Positions 42,451 through 55,235 of a stretch of DNA of 64,000 bases are shown here, piece after piece. Position 1 is the stretch's first letter. Every line of letters begins with the position of its first letter. The stretch is from Imbricaverruca yamaguchii. Lineage: Eukaryota > Arthropoda > Thecostraca > Neoverrucidae. Under the pieces are notes generated by a model that saw nothing but the letters and a program-made list of their open reading frames with translations, was not told the DNA's origin and searched no databases. The stretch is taken from NCBI GenBank assembly GCA_034440575.1, contig JAOTOL010001571.1, positions 558,001 through 622,000 on the forward strand. Reading direction: 5' to 3'. Made by a program: the position numbers and the translations under genes.

Positions 42451-44589
42451 TTACACATATTATGCTCCCACAGACACCTTCGTGCAGTTCCCAATACGCC
42501 TGTGACGGTCCATATCAACTGCAAAACCCCTGTCTTCCATGCAAAATCCATGGTAGCTTTAGGCGATGCATTCCTTCAATATGCATTTACCGGTCTTCCC
42601 TATGTACATTATCAACACTGACGTCATCAAAATATCGACTTAAAAAGTCGTCACTTCATTCATTGGCAACATCAGCTCCGCATTTGTCGCAGTTTAGCGT
42701 TCGCAGCCATTCATGGCGCGGTGCCAGCCATATCTAGGTGGGGCCGTCGGCAACAATATGTGTATTTAATCTCTGTTCATTTATCAGACATCATACGGTG
42801 ATAGAAGCCAATTTGTGAGGTACGACAATGTTGCCTTTCACATCAGGAATACCAAAGGTGTTGATATACTGCACATAACATTGTCGATTGCTAACCCAGT
42901 TTTTGTGAGCAACCCAAAAGCGTGACGGTTGTGACGGTCGGGACGGGCCGGATCGCTCAGATAAACATGTGTTGCATGCGCACGAGAATAGACTCACCTT
43001 GCTTCGCCCTCGTTAGCAACTAGTAACTGCGTAGTATGTAGCGCTACTTACAATCCGTTCATCAGCAGAATCAAGGCACCAGGATCAATGTAAAGGCAGC
43101 TTTCTGGAGAGCTGATATATTCCACAGAACACCACGCGCCAGCTCAGGCAGAAGCTGTGGACACACCAGGCAGCGCTCGCACTATGTTCACACACGTGCG
43201 TCCCCGACAGGCAGCAGCCCTGACCGGTCGGGTCGCTCGAGCGCAAATACGTGTGCACCGAGCCGTCATTGCACCGTTTCGTCCCCGACAACCCACGCCT
43301 CATCACATCACATATCACATATCACACATATCACATTGGTCAGGAACTCGACGCTGGGAACAGTACGAGTAGAGGAATCAGTCGCTATTCAGGTTTTATA
43401 TGATAATATTGGGTATATAGGCACGGAACTATGTTTGGTCAATACACAATATACTGTGACAATACTGGGCCACCCATAATTTACGTAAGTTCTTCACACG
43501 TTCTTTGGAAAGTCCATTGACGTGACTTGAATTGCCCTTGACCATTGAGATGCACTTTTGGTAGCGTGGATTGATGATTGATTTTCTTTTATTTCATGAT
43601 TATATTTTTAAAGATAATAAGCGTCGATTCTATGTTTATTTTAATATGTATATGCTTATTTACTGAGTTGTCGTACTTGTGTGTTTGTCTGTCATGTAAA
43701 ATGTACTTTCTACAGAAAGTTCAAGGTTAGTCTACTTCAGTACATAGAGCCACTGAATAGTGACTATGTTCAGTCCATTCGCTGTTTTTCCCCTTGTAAT
43801 TTTCTAAGTGGTCTTGGAAATGTCAAATGGTTTCCGATACCTGACGGGGATACCCTGTCACTGCAAAAGGCCTTTCTGATGATATCAGAGTTTCATCCGT
43901 GACTTCCAAGGTGGCTCTCTCTGTAACTATTGAAGGGCCTTCTGTACTTGTAAGAAGATTCAGTGTTGCTTTCAGACCGGTCCTTCTAAATGGATGCCTG
44001 AGGATTACTTAAAGTCGCATTCCCGGAAGCAAAGTTCCACCTGCGGTGGCATTTGTTCTCGATGGAAATATTTTGTGAACACCGACAATTTTGTTTGCTT
44101 CCGACGAATTTCTACCATTTCAAACCAACCCCCTAATACTACGGATGCACATGCCTTTATGCCCTTTTGTGTTCGTCTCCATATGGTGTTGAAGGAAACG
44201 ATCCTGTCTGAGAGACTGTCCCTGTTTCCTAGTATATCTCGAGTTTAGCATCATTGCCACCAATGGCTCCAGAAGGACATTAGAAGAGAAACGTCGATAT
44301 GTTTTCAAAGAGCATTCGATGGAGAGATGGCTGTCCTTCCAAATCCACCTGCCGATGTCCGTTAACCCTTATCCGTATAGGAAAATTGATCTGGATTCGC
44401 ATCCAGCGTGAATGGATCTTGCAGTTTGTCGAGGGAGAAAGGAGGCCACTCCTCAAAGCACAACATTATGCATTTTTCTGAAATAGTACGGCTACGGCAA
44501 GGTTTGAAGCACTTCTCGCGATTATTGTAGTTAAACGCAAATCGAGTTGCTACCACAGATTGACACAAACTCACTCAGTCTTTCCAAAG

Positions 44590-44820
44590 TGGCAGAGAAA
44601 GGGAAAGAGAGATGGATGCAGAGAAAAAGAGAGTGAAGGAGTGTGAGAAGGGAAGAACAGATACTGCAAATAATGGGAGACGAGAGACGAGAGGCGAGAA
44701 GCTAGAAGCGAGAAACGATAAACGAGAAACAGGAAACGAGAAACGAGAAACGATAAATGAGAAAAGAGAAACGAAAAACGAGAAACGAGAGATGAGAGAG
44801 AGGGAGAGAGGGGTGGAGAG
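44590..44820 (+). repeat. Purine-rich simple repeat (GAGAAACGA type)
   Basis: Homopurine stretch of irregular GAGAAACGA/GAGAGA units. The frame KRETxNEKRET across it is a by-product of composition. Confidence 0.85.
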
Positions 44821-44904
44821 ATTCTCGATGATTTCTGAGTCGTCTGGCAGCTTTTCTGCTGTATGGCCTCAGCTATTGATTATGTACCGATGAGAGCGGG
44901 ACCT

Positions 44905-45225
44905 GGACACCCGCCGGCGGCGCCCGTCGGCGGCGCCCGTCGGCCGCGTGCGTCGGCGGCGCCCGTCGGCGGCGCCCGTCGGCCGCGTGCGTCGGCGGCG
45001 CCCGTCGGCGGCGCCCGTCGGCGGCGCCCGTCGGCCGCGTGCGTCGGCGGCGCCCGTCAGCGGCGCCCGTCGGCGGCGCCCGTCGGCCGCGTGCGTCGGC
45101 GGCGCCCGTCAGCGGCGCCCGTCGGCGGCGCCCGTCGGCCGCGTGCGTCGGCGGCGCCCGTCGGCGGCACCCGTCGGCGGCGCCCGTCGGGCGCGTGCGT
45201 CGGCAACCGCGCCCGCGGCCGACGC
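44905..45225 (+). repeat. GC-rich 13-bp-based array (CGTCGGCGGCGCC)
   Basis: Tandem CGTCGGCGGCGCC and CGTCGGCCGCGTG units, grouped in 26-52-bp higher-order blocks. It is almost pure G/C with many CpG. Long Arg/Pro/Ala ORFs on both strands are artefacts of composition. Confidence 0.9.
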
Positions 45226-47689
45226 ACGCGGCTCTCATCACAGCACTCTGATGAAATGTGCACACCTTTTTACGGTGTCAGCAATGAAAATTGAGTGGCA
45301 ATAAGGAGACATTCGGTCGGTAAATGTTTCTTGCGCTTGTCGATACGGTGGATCAGCCAGGCGGACATGCCATTGTTTGTCATCATATCGTGTGCCTTTG
45401 TTATCAGAGATGAGACCACAGTACTCACTCGGGCGAACGAAGTGGATTGATGGTAAAATGCACCACGATGTGTTGCACCCTACTGTTTCATTTTCATACA
45501 CATCGTGATAGCATACGAGAACTCCCACATCTGTGAGCGCTACATAACCAGTAGCAGTTGATGTACCCCTAAGCCTAAATAATCAATCAATCAACTGCCA
45601 CATCTGGTGACAAAGACCGGTCGCTGACTTTATGTTCATCACAATTGGCTCCGCCAGAATCGTGCCAATATCCTGCCACTTGGCTTGAGGCGCGGCGAAA
45701 AATAACGCAGGTCGCAATTTGCCAGCATGCTGCTGATCTGCATTGCGAGTACAGTATTGCCCGTATTCCAACACGTGTCCGTGTATAGACAGATTCCAAC
45801 AACGTGAACTTTTTGCTCCAGCTATCCGAGCCGGTATGCATAGATTCTGAACTATATTTCCGTAGATACTTGGTGATTTTTCCTCACCAAGTAGTAGAAC
45901 CTCCAGAGATGCTGTTTATTTTCATGACTTGAGAAGTAAAAGCATTGTTAATGCCCATGTACTTCCAAAACTTAATTTGTTTTTATGTGCATGACTACAA
46001 AGCATAGCTGATTCAAGGGGAACTGGGGTATTCCCCCACCCCGGTGATGGAGATGTGACACATTTATGGACGCGGATTGGGCAACGGATGGAAATCCCCG
46101 TCTGTTACGGCTACGAATACGGATTCGATTGGCTTATACGGATACGGATCGTGACGGATATGAAAATGTATACCATGTGATAACTCTAGTCAGGATATGC
46201 GGATTCCATGCTGCCCATTGAAGCTACCAGGGCGCCTCTAGGGAGCTGGCATTATGGCCTTTCACAGTCCAAAGTCCAATTTGGGCATTAGGATCAGTGA
46301 TGAGGGATTCCAATTTGAGGTGGGAGCTTTATGACTGTTCTAGAGATTGTAAAACATTTCGAAACTAAACATCAAGTTTTAGATGATCCCGCAATATGTG
46401 TGAAGTCGTCGGCATCATTTTTTCACGTCAGCGTTTATATTGATATAGTTTTAAGTTCTCAATAAATGCTCTCCTGAATAATTTTATTACGTCATCTCGC
46501 CCGTGGCTCTGGGAAATCTCGCCGCCAGTGTCCTCCCACGTTGGAGGCGCCGTAGTCCCAATTATTACATAAAATACAGTATTATTTGGCATAGAGTAAG
46601 CGCCGTACTTCAGGCTGTGATTTTGTGTGGTGCCTTATGCCTGTCTAAGTTGAAATCAACAACGTGTACGAGTTTAGAGCTTATTGATGTATCTTGTCGT
46701 CATTTGCCACTCTGCTCACGTGCGTTGCTCATCAATACGCATGTTTGTTGACTCGAATGATGGACCCGACTCCGCGCAGAATGCTTGGATCCGTGAAAGA
46801 GGGAGGCAGGGAGAAAGGGAGAGAGAACTGCTCTCAACCACAACAAACATCCTTCCGAGCTCTGAACATGAACAACGTTGCCATCCTAGCATGCTCTGCG
46901 CAGGTGCCAGTGAAGCCAGCAGCGCCGCCCACGGCTAAATACTGCGCCGCTGCACACCGGTGTGCAGCGGGTTAGCGCACCGGCCTGATGACAGGCGGCC
47001 GGCGGCCGGGTGAGAAGTGGTCGGACCGACACCGGCTCCCACGGCCGGTGGTCCGGATTTGGCGGCGGCAGCGGCGACGTTCCACCGGTGATATCTCCGC
47101 CAGACGCGCCGGAAGCGGGGTCGCTGCGGTTCCGGCGCCCGATGACCCGCCGTCTCGGGCCACAGCTCGGTCAACCGGAACTACATCCGGACCAGCTGCG
47201 CCGTCAATTTAAGGACTTTCGTGCTGCTCCGACGTCATGGATGGGGTGGGAAACGACTATTTTGACGTTGAGACTACCGGAATCAGATTGTTAACGCTGC
47301 AAAGGAAGGTTTAGTTTTTTAAATGCTTCATGTGCTTAATTTATGCGAAGCTGACTTAAAGCTAATTTTATTTCACACCTCAAACTAACAATAATAGCAA
47401 CACAGGCACAACACAGGTAGTTGCCAATAGTAACCGTCGTTGAAAAATGGGCCTTGATGCTTTGCGCTTGATATCGGCTAAATGTGTTTGTCACTGGAGG
47501 CTGCGTGAACCAGTGTATGGACATTTCGATACTTCAGATCTTGTGTTGTGCTTTTTGGATTGCCGACACCCAGGCCAAACAGTGCACATCAGCTTCACTT
47601 CCACAATTCGCCACAAGGATCCTCTCCGAAATCAGATAGTTACACGTTGTCCGCACAGGTAACCTTAGAAATGAAAGTATTTGGTTCCT
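45226..47689. other. Intergenic, GC-rich patch at 46900-47220
   Basis: A SINE-like tail (CCTAAGCCTAAATAATCAATC) lies at 45570-45590. The stretch 46900-47220 is CpG-rich with short overlapping ORFs, one tRNA-like word (GTGCAGCGGGTTAGCGCACC at 46960) and no recognisable protein. No gene can be supported. Confidence 0.5.
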
Positions 47690-47691
47690 TA

Positions 47692-48795
47692 GGCACGCCC
47701 GTTGGTAACACATGGTGAGGTACAGTGCGTGGGTAACACATGGTGAGGTACAGTGCGTGGGTAACACATGGTGAAGTACAGTGCGTGGGTAACACATGGT
47801 GAAGTACAGTGCGTGGGTAACACATGGTGAAGTACAGTGCGTGGGTAACACATGGTGAGGTACAGTGCGTGGGTAACACATGGTGAAGTACAGTGCGTGG
47901 GTAACACATGGTGAGGTACAGTGCGTGGGTAACACATGGTGAGGTACAGTGCGTGGGTAACACATGGTGAAGTACAGTGCGTGGGTAACACATGGTGAAG
48001 TACAGTGCGTGGGTAACACATGGTGAAGTACAGTGCGTGGGTAACACATGGTGAAGTACAGTGCGTGGGTAACACATGGTGAAGTACAGTGCGTGGGTAA
48101 CACATGGTGAAGTACAGTTGCGTGGGTAACACATGGTGAAGTACAGTGCGTGGGTAACACATGGTGAAGTACAGTGCGTGGGTAACACATGGTGAAGTAC
48201 AGTGCGTGGGTAACACATGGTGAAGTACAGTGCGTGGGTAACACATGGTGAAGTACAGTGCGTGGGTAACACATGGTGAAGTACAGTGCGTGGGTAACAC
48301 ATGGTGAAGTACAGTGCGTGGGTAACACATGGTGAAGTACAGTGCGTGGGTAACACATGGTGAAGTACAGTGCGTGGGTAACACATGGTGAAGTACAGTG
48401 CGTGGGTAACACATGGTGAAGTACAGTGCGTGGGTAACACATGGTGAAGTACAGTGCGTGGGTAACACATGGTGAAGTACAGTGCGTGGGTAACACATGG
48501 TGAAGTACAGTGCGTGGGTAACACATGGTGAAGTACAGTGCGTGGGTAACACATGGTGAAGTACAGTGCGTGGGTAACACATGGTGAAGTACAGTGCGTG
48601 GGTAACACATGGTGAAGTACAGTGCGTGGGTAACACATGGTGAAGTACAGTGCGTGGGTAACACATGGTGAAGTACAGTGCGTGGGTAACAAATGGTGAA
48701 GTACAGTGCGTGGGTAACAAATGGTGAAGTACAGTGCGTGGGTAACAAATGGTGAAGTACAGTGCGTGGGTAACACATGGTGAAGTACAGTGCGT
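47692..48795 (+). repeat. 28-bp minisatellite, about 39 copies
   Basis: The unit is built of GGTAACACATGGTGAAGTAC and AGTGCGTG. It is very homogeneous; variants are GAGG for GAAG in the first part and AACAAATGG for AACACATGG in three copies near 48690-48750. One copy at 48117 has an extra T. On the minus strand no frame meets a stop for about 1.1 kb. Confidence 0.97.
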
Positions 48796-49129
48796 GAGTG
48801 AACGATGCGTGAGTGAGCCTTGCGAAAACGACCCAAGTGAGTGATCGTTTGTGAGGCAGAATATGCCCTGCCGTGTTGGGAACAGAAGAAGCATTCTTCA
48901 GCACATTAAAGCGCACTTTTCTCTGGATTCTCCTGCCTTCATCAGCATTCAATCGTTCCGATGGATCCTTTCGTACTTCAGTCGCTGTTGCTGGAGTACT
49001 CGTTTATGATTTAAAAGATTGCGGCATAAACATGGTGCAAGGATAGATGCTATTAGTCATTTGCAGCTGCGTATAATAATACATATGCAGAGGTGCTTGA
49101 AAAGAAAGTCCTGGCACAGGAGTGTAGGC

Positions 49130-49920
49130 GCGGCCAGGTATGTAGTGTTCGGCCGGCAGCCCAGCTTGGTGTGTAGCATACAGCTGCTGGCGTGGCCCAG
49201 TATGTAGTGTGCAGTTACAAGCCCAGCTTGGTGTGTAGCATACAGCTGCTGGCGTGGCCCAGTATGTAGTGTGCAGCCGTCAGCCCAGCTTGGTGTGTAG
49301 CATACAGCTGCTGGCACGGCTCGGTGGGTAGTGTGCAGCTGTCAGCCCAGCTTGGTGTGTAGCATGCAGCTGCTGGCACGGCCTGGTGCATAGTGTGCAG
49401 TCACAAGCCCAGCTTGGTGTGTAGCTTACAGCTGCTGGCGTGACCCAATGCATAGTGCACAGCCGCCAGCCCAGCTCCTTGTGTAGTGCTCAGCTGTGGA
49501 CATAATCTGGTGTGTAGTGCATAGCTGCCAACGCAGCGGTGTGGTGTGCAGCACCTCTGCTGCACCAGCACCTCTGCTGCCAGCACAGTTTCGTGTGTAG
49601 TGCACATCTGCCGCTACAGTCCAGTGTGAGCTGTTCAGCACTACGGTACAGCTTGCTGTATAGTGTGCAGCTGTGCAGCTGCCAGCACAGTTTCGTGTGT
49701 AGTGTGCAGCTGCCAGCACAGTTTCGTGTGTAGTGTGCAGCTGCCAGCACAGTTTCGTGTGTTGTGTGCAGCTGCCAGCACAGTTTCGTGTGTAGTGTGC
49801 AGCTGCCAGCACAGTTTCGTGTGTAGTGTGCAGCCGCCGTTAGAGTCCGGTGTGGGTCGCTCAGCTGACGACACAGCTTGGTGTATGATGTGCGGCTGCC
49901 AGCACAGTTTGGTGTAGTGT
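49130..49920 (+). repeat. Two adjoining minisatellites (about 60 bp, then about 31 bp)
   Basis: From 49130 to 49450, about five 60-bp units hold CCCAGCTTGGTGTGTAGC and CAGCTGCTGGC. From 49450 to 49920 a related shorter unit (CAGCTGCCAGCACAGTTTCG with TGTGTAGTGTG) is tandem, most regular at 49675-49835. The shared CAGCTG and GTGTAGTGTGCAG words suggest one derives from the other. Confidence 0.9.
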
Positions 49921-50984
49921 CGTGGAGATGAGCATTTGTTTCGGAACTGCAGTACGTCATGTTTTTTTATGATATGAAGCTACCCACTATGGGACACAAT
50001 GCGTATCTACAAGAGCCATGTTCATAAGTTACGGACATGTGTTTTTATGTACAGTGGCAAGGATTATAACGATTAATGTGCTTGGATGGTGAACAATTAC
50101 CATGTTCGGGATATGTCAGCCAGGTATCAAACTAAATGCAAAACAGTTTACCATATCGAAATTCGCTTAAATAAATAAATAAACAATGATATATATATAT
50201 ATATATATTTGTGTGGGGCGTACTGTATGTATTATGGTGGAGGAAGTTTGTTGATATAAATGTTGTGCACAATAGCGTTTTTGTCATTTGAAGCTCCATT
50301 CAACTTAGTGACCTGACATTGGGTGAATTAACTTGAAACAAACAAACAAAAAACATCCATGTATTCATATTCCACTTTTGTTTGAACAATCATTCATGAC
50401 AAATGCCTAAATCCACATCTAGAAGCGCATCGAGATGAAGTCGTAATCTGAATCTCAATTTCCCCAGCTCGAATATCTTAATATCCTGGTTCATTTCTAC
50501 AGCGTGTGCCACCAATTGTCGTGAGGTTCGACAAACATCACAAACAACGTCTTGAGCGATTCAATAGTTATCTCAGGAAACCTCAGAGAGATCAAATTAA
50601 CCACCTTGCGCTTTGAGGGTTGATTTGTCACTCTATAAAGAGCTATCAATGGGTTTCTGGATCTTATTAGGGAACCGACGGCTGGTTATACATCTTATTT
50701 GTAAACATCCTGGGCATTTTTCCCCTTCAGGTTACATCGACATAGACTTCTGTCCAACGAGCCATTCAGTCATTTTTGATACTACATAGCGACTACGTGG
50801 GCCTCGCAAAAAAACTAAATTTTGCTGAGCAGAAGCTTGAGCACAAGGAGTGGGGATGAAATGAGTGTGAGAGATAGCATGCATTAGGTTCCGGATGTAT
50901 CCGTCCAAGGACTGTCCAAGGACGTATTATCTTCCAAAATAATAATTGTTTGAAGGTTGATTTCAGGAAGCCATTCCTCCATGA

Positions 50985-51452
50985 ATGCTTACTAAGCTAA
51001 GCATTCTAGAAGAACAAACATCATGCTCCCTGACAACATCTCATCGTGCTGTAAATCACCACGAAAGTTGTGAGCACACCAATAATGATGCAGGCTGTCT
51101 TCCCTTGCAAACTTCCTTTGTATTAGGGACGATGTTTAACGCTTTAGGTGTCATGGCACGACTGGAGAGGAGCTTCAAATCTCCCCAGACCGCTCTTGAA
51201 CTCGAACATTTTAAACGTATAATTTAATAGGCAAATGGCACGTGAAAAACCTCATTAGCGCGTAACCTGTACTGGGCTAAATAGGTCAGGAAATATATAA
51301 ATTAATTGCTATTGAAGCTTAAGGACAAATCGAGGGTGCTAGTTATGTGGGGCGATTTAATATCCATTAATGGATGCAAGTTTCCGGAGGACTACTAAGC
51401 TAAGCATTCTAGAAGAGCAAACATCATGCTCTCTGACAGCATCTCATTGACA
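50985..51452 (+). repeat. Pair of 55-bp direct repeats about 405 bp apart
   Basis: ACTAAGCTAAGCATTCTAGA followed by a further 35 nearly identical bases occurs at about 50990-51045 and 51395-51450, with few differences. The 350 bp between them has no clear feature. Confidence 0.8.
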
Positions 51453-51689
51453 CGCGAGCCCCGACCAACCACCCCGGCAGCCGCAGTAGCTTGACGGTAA
51501 CACAGCCACGGCACACGGAAAACCTGCCACCTGCTGACCGCAGGAAACTTCTGCACTGAGACATTACTGCTCCCAGGCACGTGCATTCGCTGGTGTCGCA
51601 TACGGTGCCTGTCGCTCGCACTTCTTCTGTCCTCCCGTGGGTGTAACCCGTTCTCTCACCTTTCTCTCCATTTGCATCTCTTTCTTCCC

Positions 51690-51868
51690 TTTGTTTATTG
51701 GTTGGTTCACGACACACTTTATGCACATTCACGGCTAATGGCGCCGCCCACACTGTTTCGCCGGTGGGCCGCGGGATTGGGAAATGTCCTGTGTGGCGCT
51801 AGAGTCGAACCCGGGACCTTTGGTACCCTTAGCCCGACACCTTAACCACTCAGCCATCCCCGCCCCTC
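51690..51868 (-). mobile_element. tRNA-derived SINE, family B, full copy
   Basis: On the minus strand it starts GGCGGGGATGGCTGAGTGGT (A box, tRNA-Leu/Ser-like) with CCCGGGTTCGACTCT (B box) about 45 bp on. The body ends with GTGTCGTGAACCAACCAATAA. The truncated copy at 8626 is the same family. CT-rich simple sequence follows to 51960. Confidence 0.8.
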
Positions 51869-51964
51869 TTTCTTCCCCCTTGTCCTCGCTCAGTCTCCCT
51901 TCCTCTGTCTTTGTTTCTCTCTCTGGTTCTCTCTCCTCTCTCTTTCATTCTGCCCCTATCTGTT

Positions 51965-52350
51965 TCACCCCCTCATTATCTGCATCAGCCGGCCTCTCAT
52001 CCTGTGCCTCACCCTCCCTTTGTTCAGGCCAGTTGTCGGTTGTAGCCATGTGGTTTGGTCGTGTGATTTGGTAGTGTGACTTGGTCGCATGGTTTGGCCG
52101 AGTGATTTGATCGTCTGACTTGGTCGTGTGAGTTGGTCGATTCTGTCCCCATCTGTGTCACCCCCTCTCATTATCTGCATCAACCTGTCTCTCACCCTCT
52201 ACCTCACTCTCCCTCTGTACCGGCCAGTTGCCGGCTGCAGGCGTGCGATTTGGTCGACTCTGTTCCGCTCTGTCTCACCCTCTTCCATTCTGTGCATCCT
52301 CTGTCTCCCTCCGTTCCGGTCAGTTGCCGGCTGCAGGCGTGTGATTTGGC
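51965..52350 (+). repeat. Degenerate duplicated segments (CCGGCCAGTTGCCGG type)
   Basis: Three loose copies of a segment holding CTGTCTCACC, ATTCTGTGCATC/ATTATCTGCATC, CCGGCCAGTTGCCGGCTGCA and GTGATTTGG. Between them lie short GTGACTTGGTCGTGTG units (52045-52140). Confidence 0.65.
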
Positions 52351-52359
52351 CGATGCGTG

Positions 52360-52900
52360 GGGTCCGGCCGGACGTATTTTCTCCGTTCCGCCGGAGCGTT
52401 CCCGGTAATGGCAGCTCGCATTGGACTGGCAATTCCAATCAAGTATGACACCGGTGCGCTATTTCTGACGTCGACGACCCTAATGACCAGCGCCGCCGGT
52501 ACCGCTGCGGTCCGCTCCATTTACCGCCGCAGCCAGAGTTTCGGCCTCCGCCGTCGGTGACGACGACGCGCGCCGTCCGGCGACGGGCGGCGTCGGCCGC
52601 CGACGGCCGACGTGGCCGGGCCGGTTTTACAGCCTGTTTCCGCCAGACTGTCTTTTAACTTTTACGCCCGGCGAGAGTGCGACTTTTACGCAAGAGTGCA
52701 CGCAAACGTGTTCGGGTCGTGGAGGGGTGGTGGGTCCGTGCCGGTGCCGCGACAGTAAACAGGCTGGCTGTTCCGCGTGGCACCAGCTGGCGTCTCTGGG
52801 AACGCCGGTACAAACACGGCGGCGAGCCGCAGCGGACTGACTTGACGCCACCAACTCGAATCTACAGCTAGCATAACCCACAGTATGAGCGCCGGAAGAG
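52360..52900. other. CpG-rich patch, possible promoter or exon
   Basis: Marked rise in GC and CpG. A + frame at 52357-52560 and several others are open, but none looks like a known protein and splice signals are not decisive. Nothing clear from 52900 to 53880. Confidence 0.3.
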
Positions 52901-53889
52901 CGAAGGCATGAGGTATGGCTTCTGAGCTGCAAATACATGACTGGGGATCATGGCGGGCCGACATGTCCTGCGCATAAGGCAATTGGCACGCCCTTCTGGT
53001 ATCTTGTGAAGGCATAAGTTTATTACATCCAAGTTTGGCGGAAGTGTGGGCATTTCAGATGTTTCTAAAACCGAGTTCGGCAGAGTGCATTGGTATTGAA
53101 ACTGTGTACACCACGTTCAGCGAGCAGCTTGATTTTGGAGTTCTCTCAATTGTGGCATAGGCATATTGAAAACCAATTTCAATTCAAACTGAAATTGACC
53201 GCCAGTCTTGGGTTCCTCTGACGAGTCTTGCGTCACGTGCCTCACAGCTGGATGGACTGTGTCCGGCTATCCCAAGTTGGCCTAGGTCTCACGGTATGTC
53301 ACGTTCCAGCCTCTATCGCAGCTTTCCAGCCTGGTTCACAACCTGTTAGCACACCATCTATTAAGCTGCTACGACCAGCCGGCCAATCCGCTCCGAGGCA
53401 CGTGGGTCACATGTCATGACGTCATGCCACATGACGAGTGTTCGATATAAAGCAAGCAGGTCACATGGCATGACGTCTCACCACGTGACCAGTGTCGGAC
53501 GGAATTCACACAACTACCCTGGCAGACACGAGACGTAGCCACCTAGCCGCCCAGCCACATAGTCTAAATTGAGCAGAAATGAGCTCAAAGACAGAAATAT
53601 TCTTAAGCACTTTGGAGAGAATACTGTAGTGAAGGCTAGTGAAAATCGAAAGGAGGCGAACGGGTTTAATCCTGAGTGCAGAAGTTAAAGCTTGAAACAG
53701 TGCACAAGAAAGAAGCCACAAAAATTCAAAAGTGGAACGGTCGTGACGACCTGGTCAGATGGTTGATATCAGCTGTTGGCAGTGAGTGCATGACATGTAC
53801 TTGACCCAGAGGAGCATGGACCCATAAGAGCACGGTGATTCGTTTGTTATGCATCATCATCATTGCACTGATGATGTAACTAAAGAATC

Positions 53890-54060
53890 CTTGGTTGATT
53901 GTGGCTTTACGGCACACTCAGCAGTTGAAGCCATATATGGCGTCGCCTGCCTCTCACCTTACCAGACAGGGTAGGCACGACGGTAAATCGAACCATGTAC
54001 CTCACGCTCACTTCAGCCATCGAGCTTCCGATGCCTTAACGACTGAAGGATCTACCGCAC
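53890..54060 (-). mobile_element. tRNA-derived SINE, diverged
   Basis: On the minus strand it has GATGGCTGAAGTG (A-box-like), GGTTCGATTTACC (B-box-like) and the tail GTGCCGTAAAGCCACAATCAACC, the same plan as the other SINEs here. Confidence 0.6.
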
Positions 54061-54699
54061 TATTTTCCTCGTATGGTAGGTAGCTTGCGGACTCTTAAGC
54101 TAACTAATATCACGCTTACCATTGCTGAACATTATTCGCATTGCTTGAGGTTTTGAGGTGGTGCGCTCATTTTTGGCTTGTGTGGTTATGCAGTCTTGGT
54201 ACCCATTTATGCTGGAGCTGGCTTCCGCTTTGGTAATACCATTTTGATGCGCAAATAGCCTCTGAGCAGCTTGGTCCAGAAGAACTGTGATTGGATCAGT
54301 CACTGTGGTTTGGATTGAATGTACAGGTGGGTAACAGAAAGTGGAGTAAGATGTGCCGGGAAGGAATGACGGGAACCGATCCTACATATCAAACTATTGG
54401 CCCCACCAGCGGCAAATTCATGGTTTACGCCAGTCGACATTTCGCTGGTGGTCGTGGCATAGAAGGTAGAATAGGCACTTATGAAGCAAACTTGGGAAAC
54501 TTAAAATCATCACGGTAAGCGGAAATGTTTCTGTCAACCTTGCTAACACTTTATTGTTCCGTAGTTAAGTTCAAGAATTCAATTTTCTGTGTGATTATAG
54601 CTCAGACAGCGATTGTTTATCAGGCACGGCCATTAAGATCAGTTCCAATGCAGTGACTGAATTATTTGTATCAATTCCAATACACCATCCAATCCATCC

Positions 54700-55110
54700 A
54701 AACCATCCAATCAGTTCCAATACAGCCCCCGGCTGACTGCTGTCGCAAGCCGGGCCGGCTACCTGTCGCCCGTCGTCGCCGCACGAAGACCAGTGTCCCG
54801 TGTCGGCTCGCTCGCGGGGACCGCGTGACGCCCGACGACGGCTGGGGCCCGGCGTCTCGTGACGCCACTGCCGGCACGTGACGTGACACGGCGTGGCGTG
54901 ACGCCGCCGTGGCCGCCACGTCCGGTGTTGGCGACAGGACGGGCTGCCATCCGGCCGTCCCCGTCGCTCAAAGCTCGGTCTCTTCTGGCGATCGTGCCGG
55001 CTGTTGAATCCGCCGAGCGTCCCGCCGGTGTCAGGCTTCACGGGCGTCGTACGCTCGTCGGAAGTCCATAAAATCGCCGGCGGCTATTCGTTTTGGGCGG
55101 GCGCGGTGTG
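54700..55110. other. CpG-rich patch, no gene identified
   Basis: High GC with overlapping Arg/Pro-rich frames on both strands; no recognisable domain. It could be a promoter or 5' exon region. Confidence 0.3.
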
Positions 55111-55111
55111 C

Positions 55112-55235
55112 AACGGCGACTTTGGAGCGACAACGGCGACTTTGGAGCGACATCGGCGACTCCGGAGCGACAACGGCGACTCCGGGGCGACAACGGCGAC
55201 TTCGGAGCGACAACGGCGACTTCGGAGTGACAGTC
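55112..55235 (+). repeat. 20-bp minisatellite (about 6 copies)
   Basis: Unit GGAGCGACAACGGCGACTTY, with one GGAGCGACATCGG variant. Downstream to 55640 there are GACGTCAGACG-type short repeats and no gene. Confidence 0.9.

Noticed and set aside
44863..45294. Arg/Pro/Ala-rich frames
   Set aside because: Composition artefacts of a 13-bp GC array.
47534..48952. Minus-strand frames of about 400-470 codons
   Set aside because: They are translations of the 28-bp minisatellite in three frames, with no non-repeat protein features.
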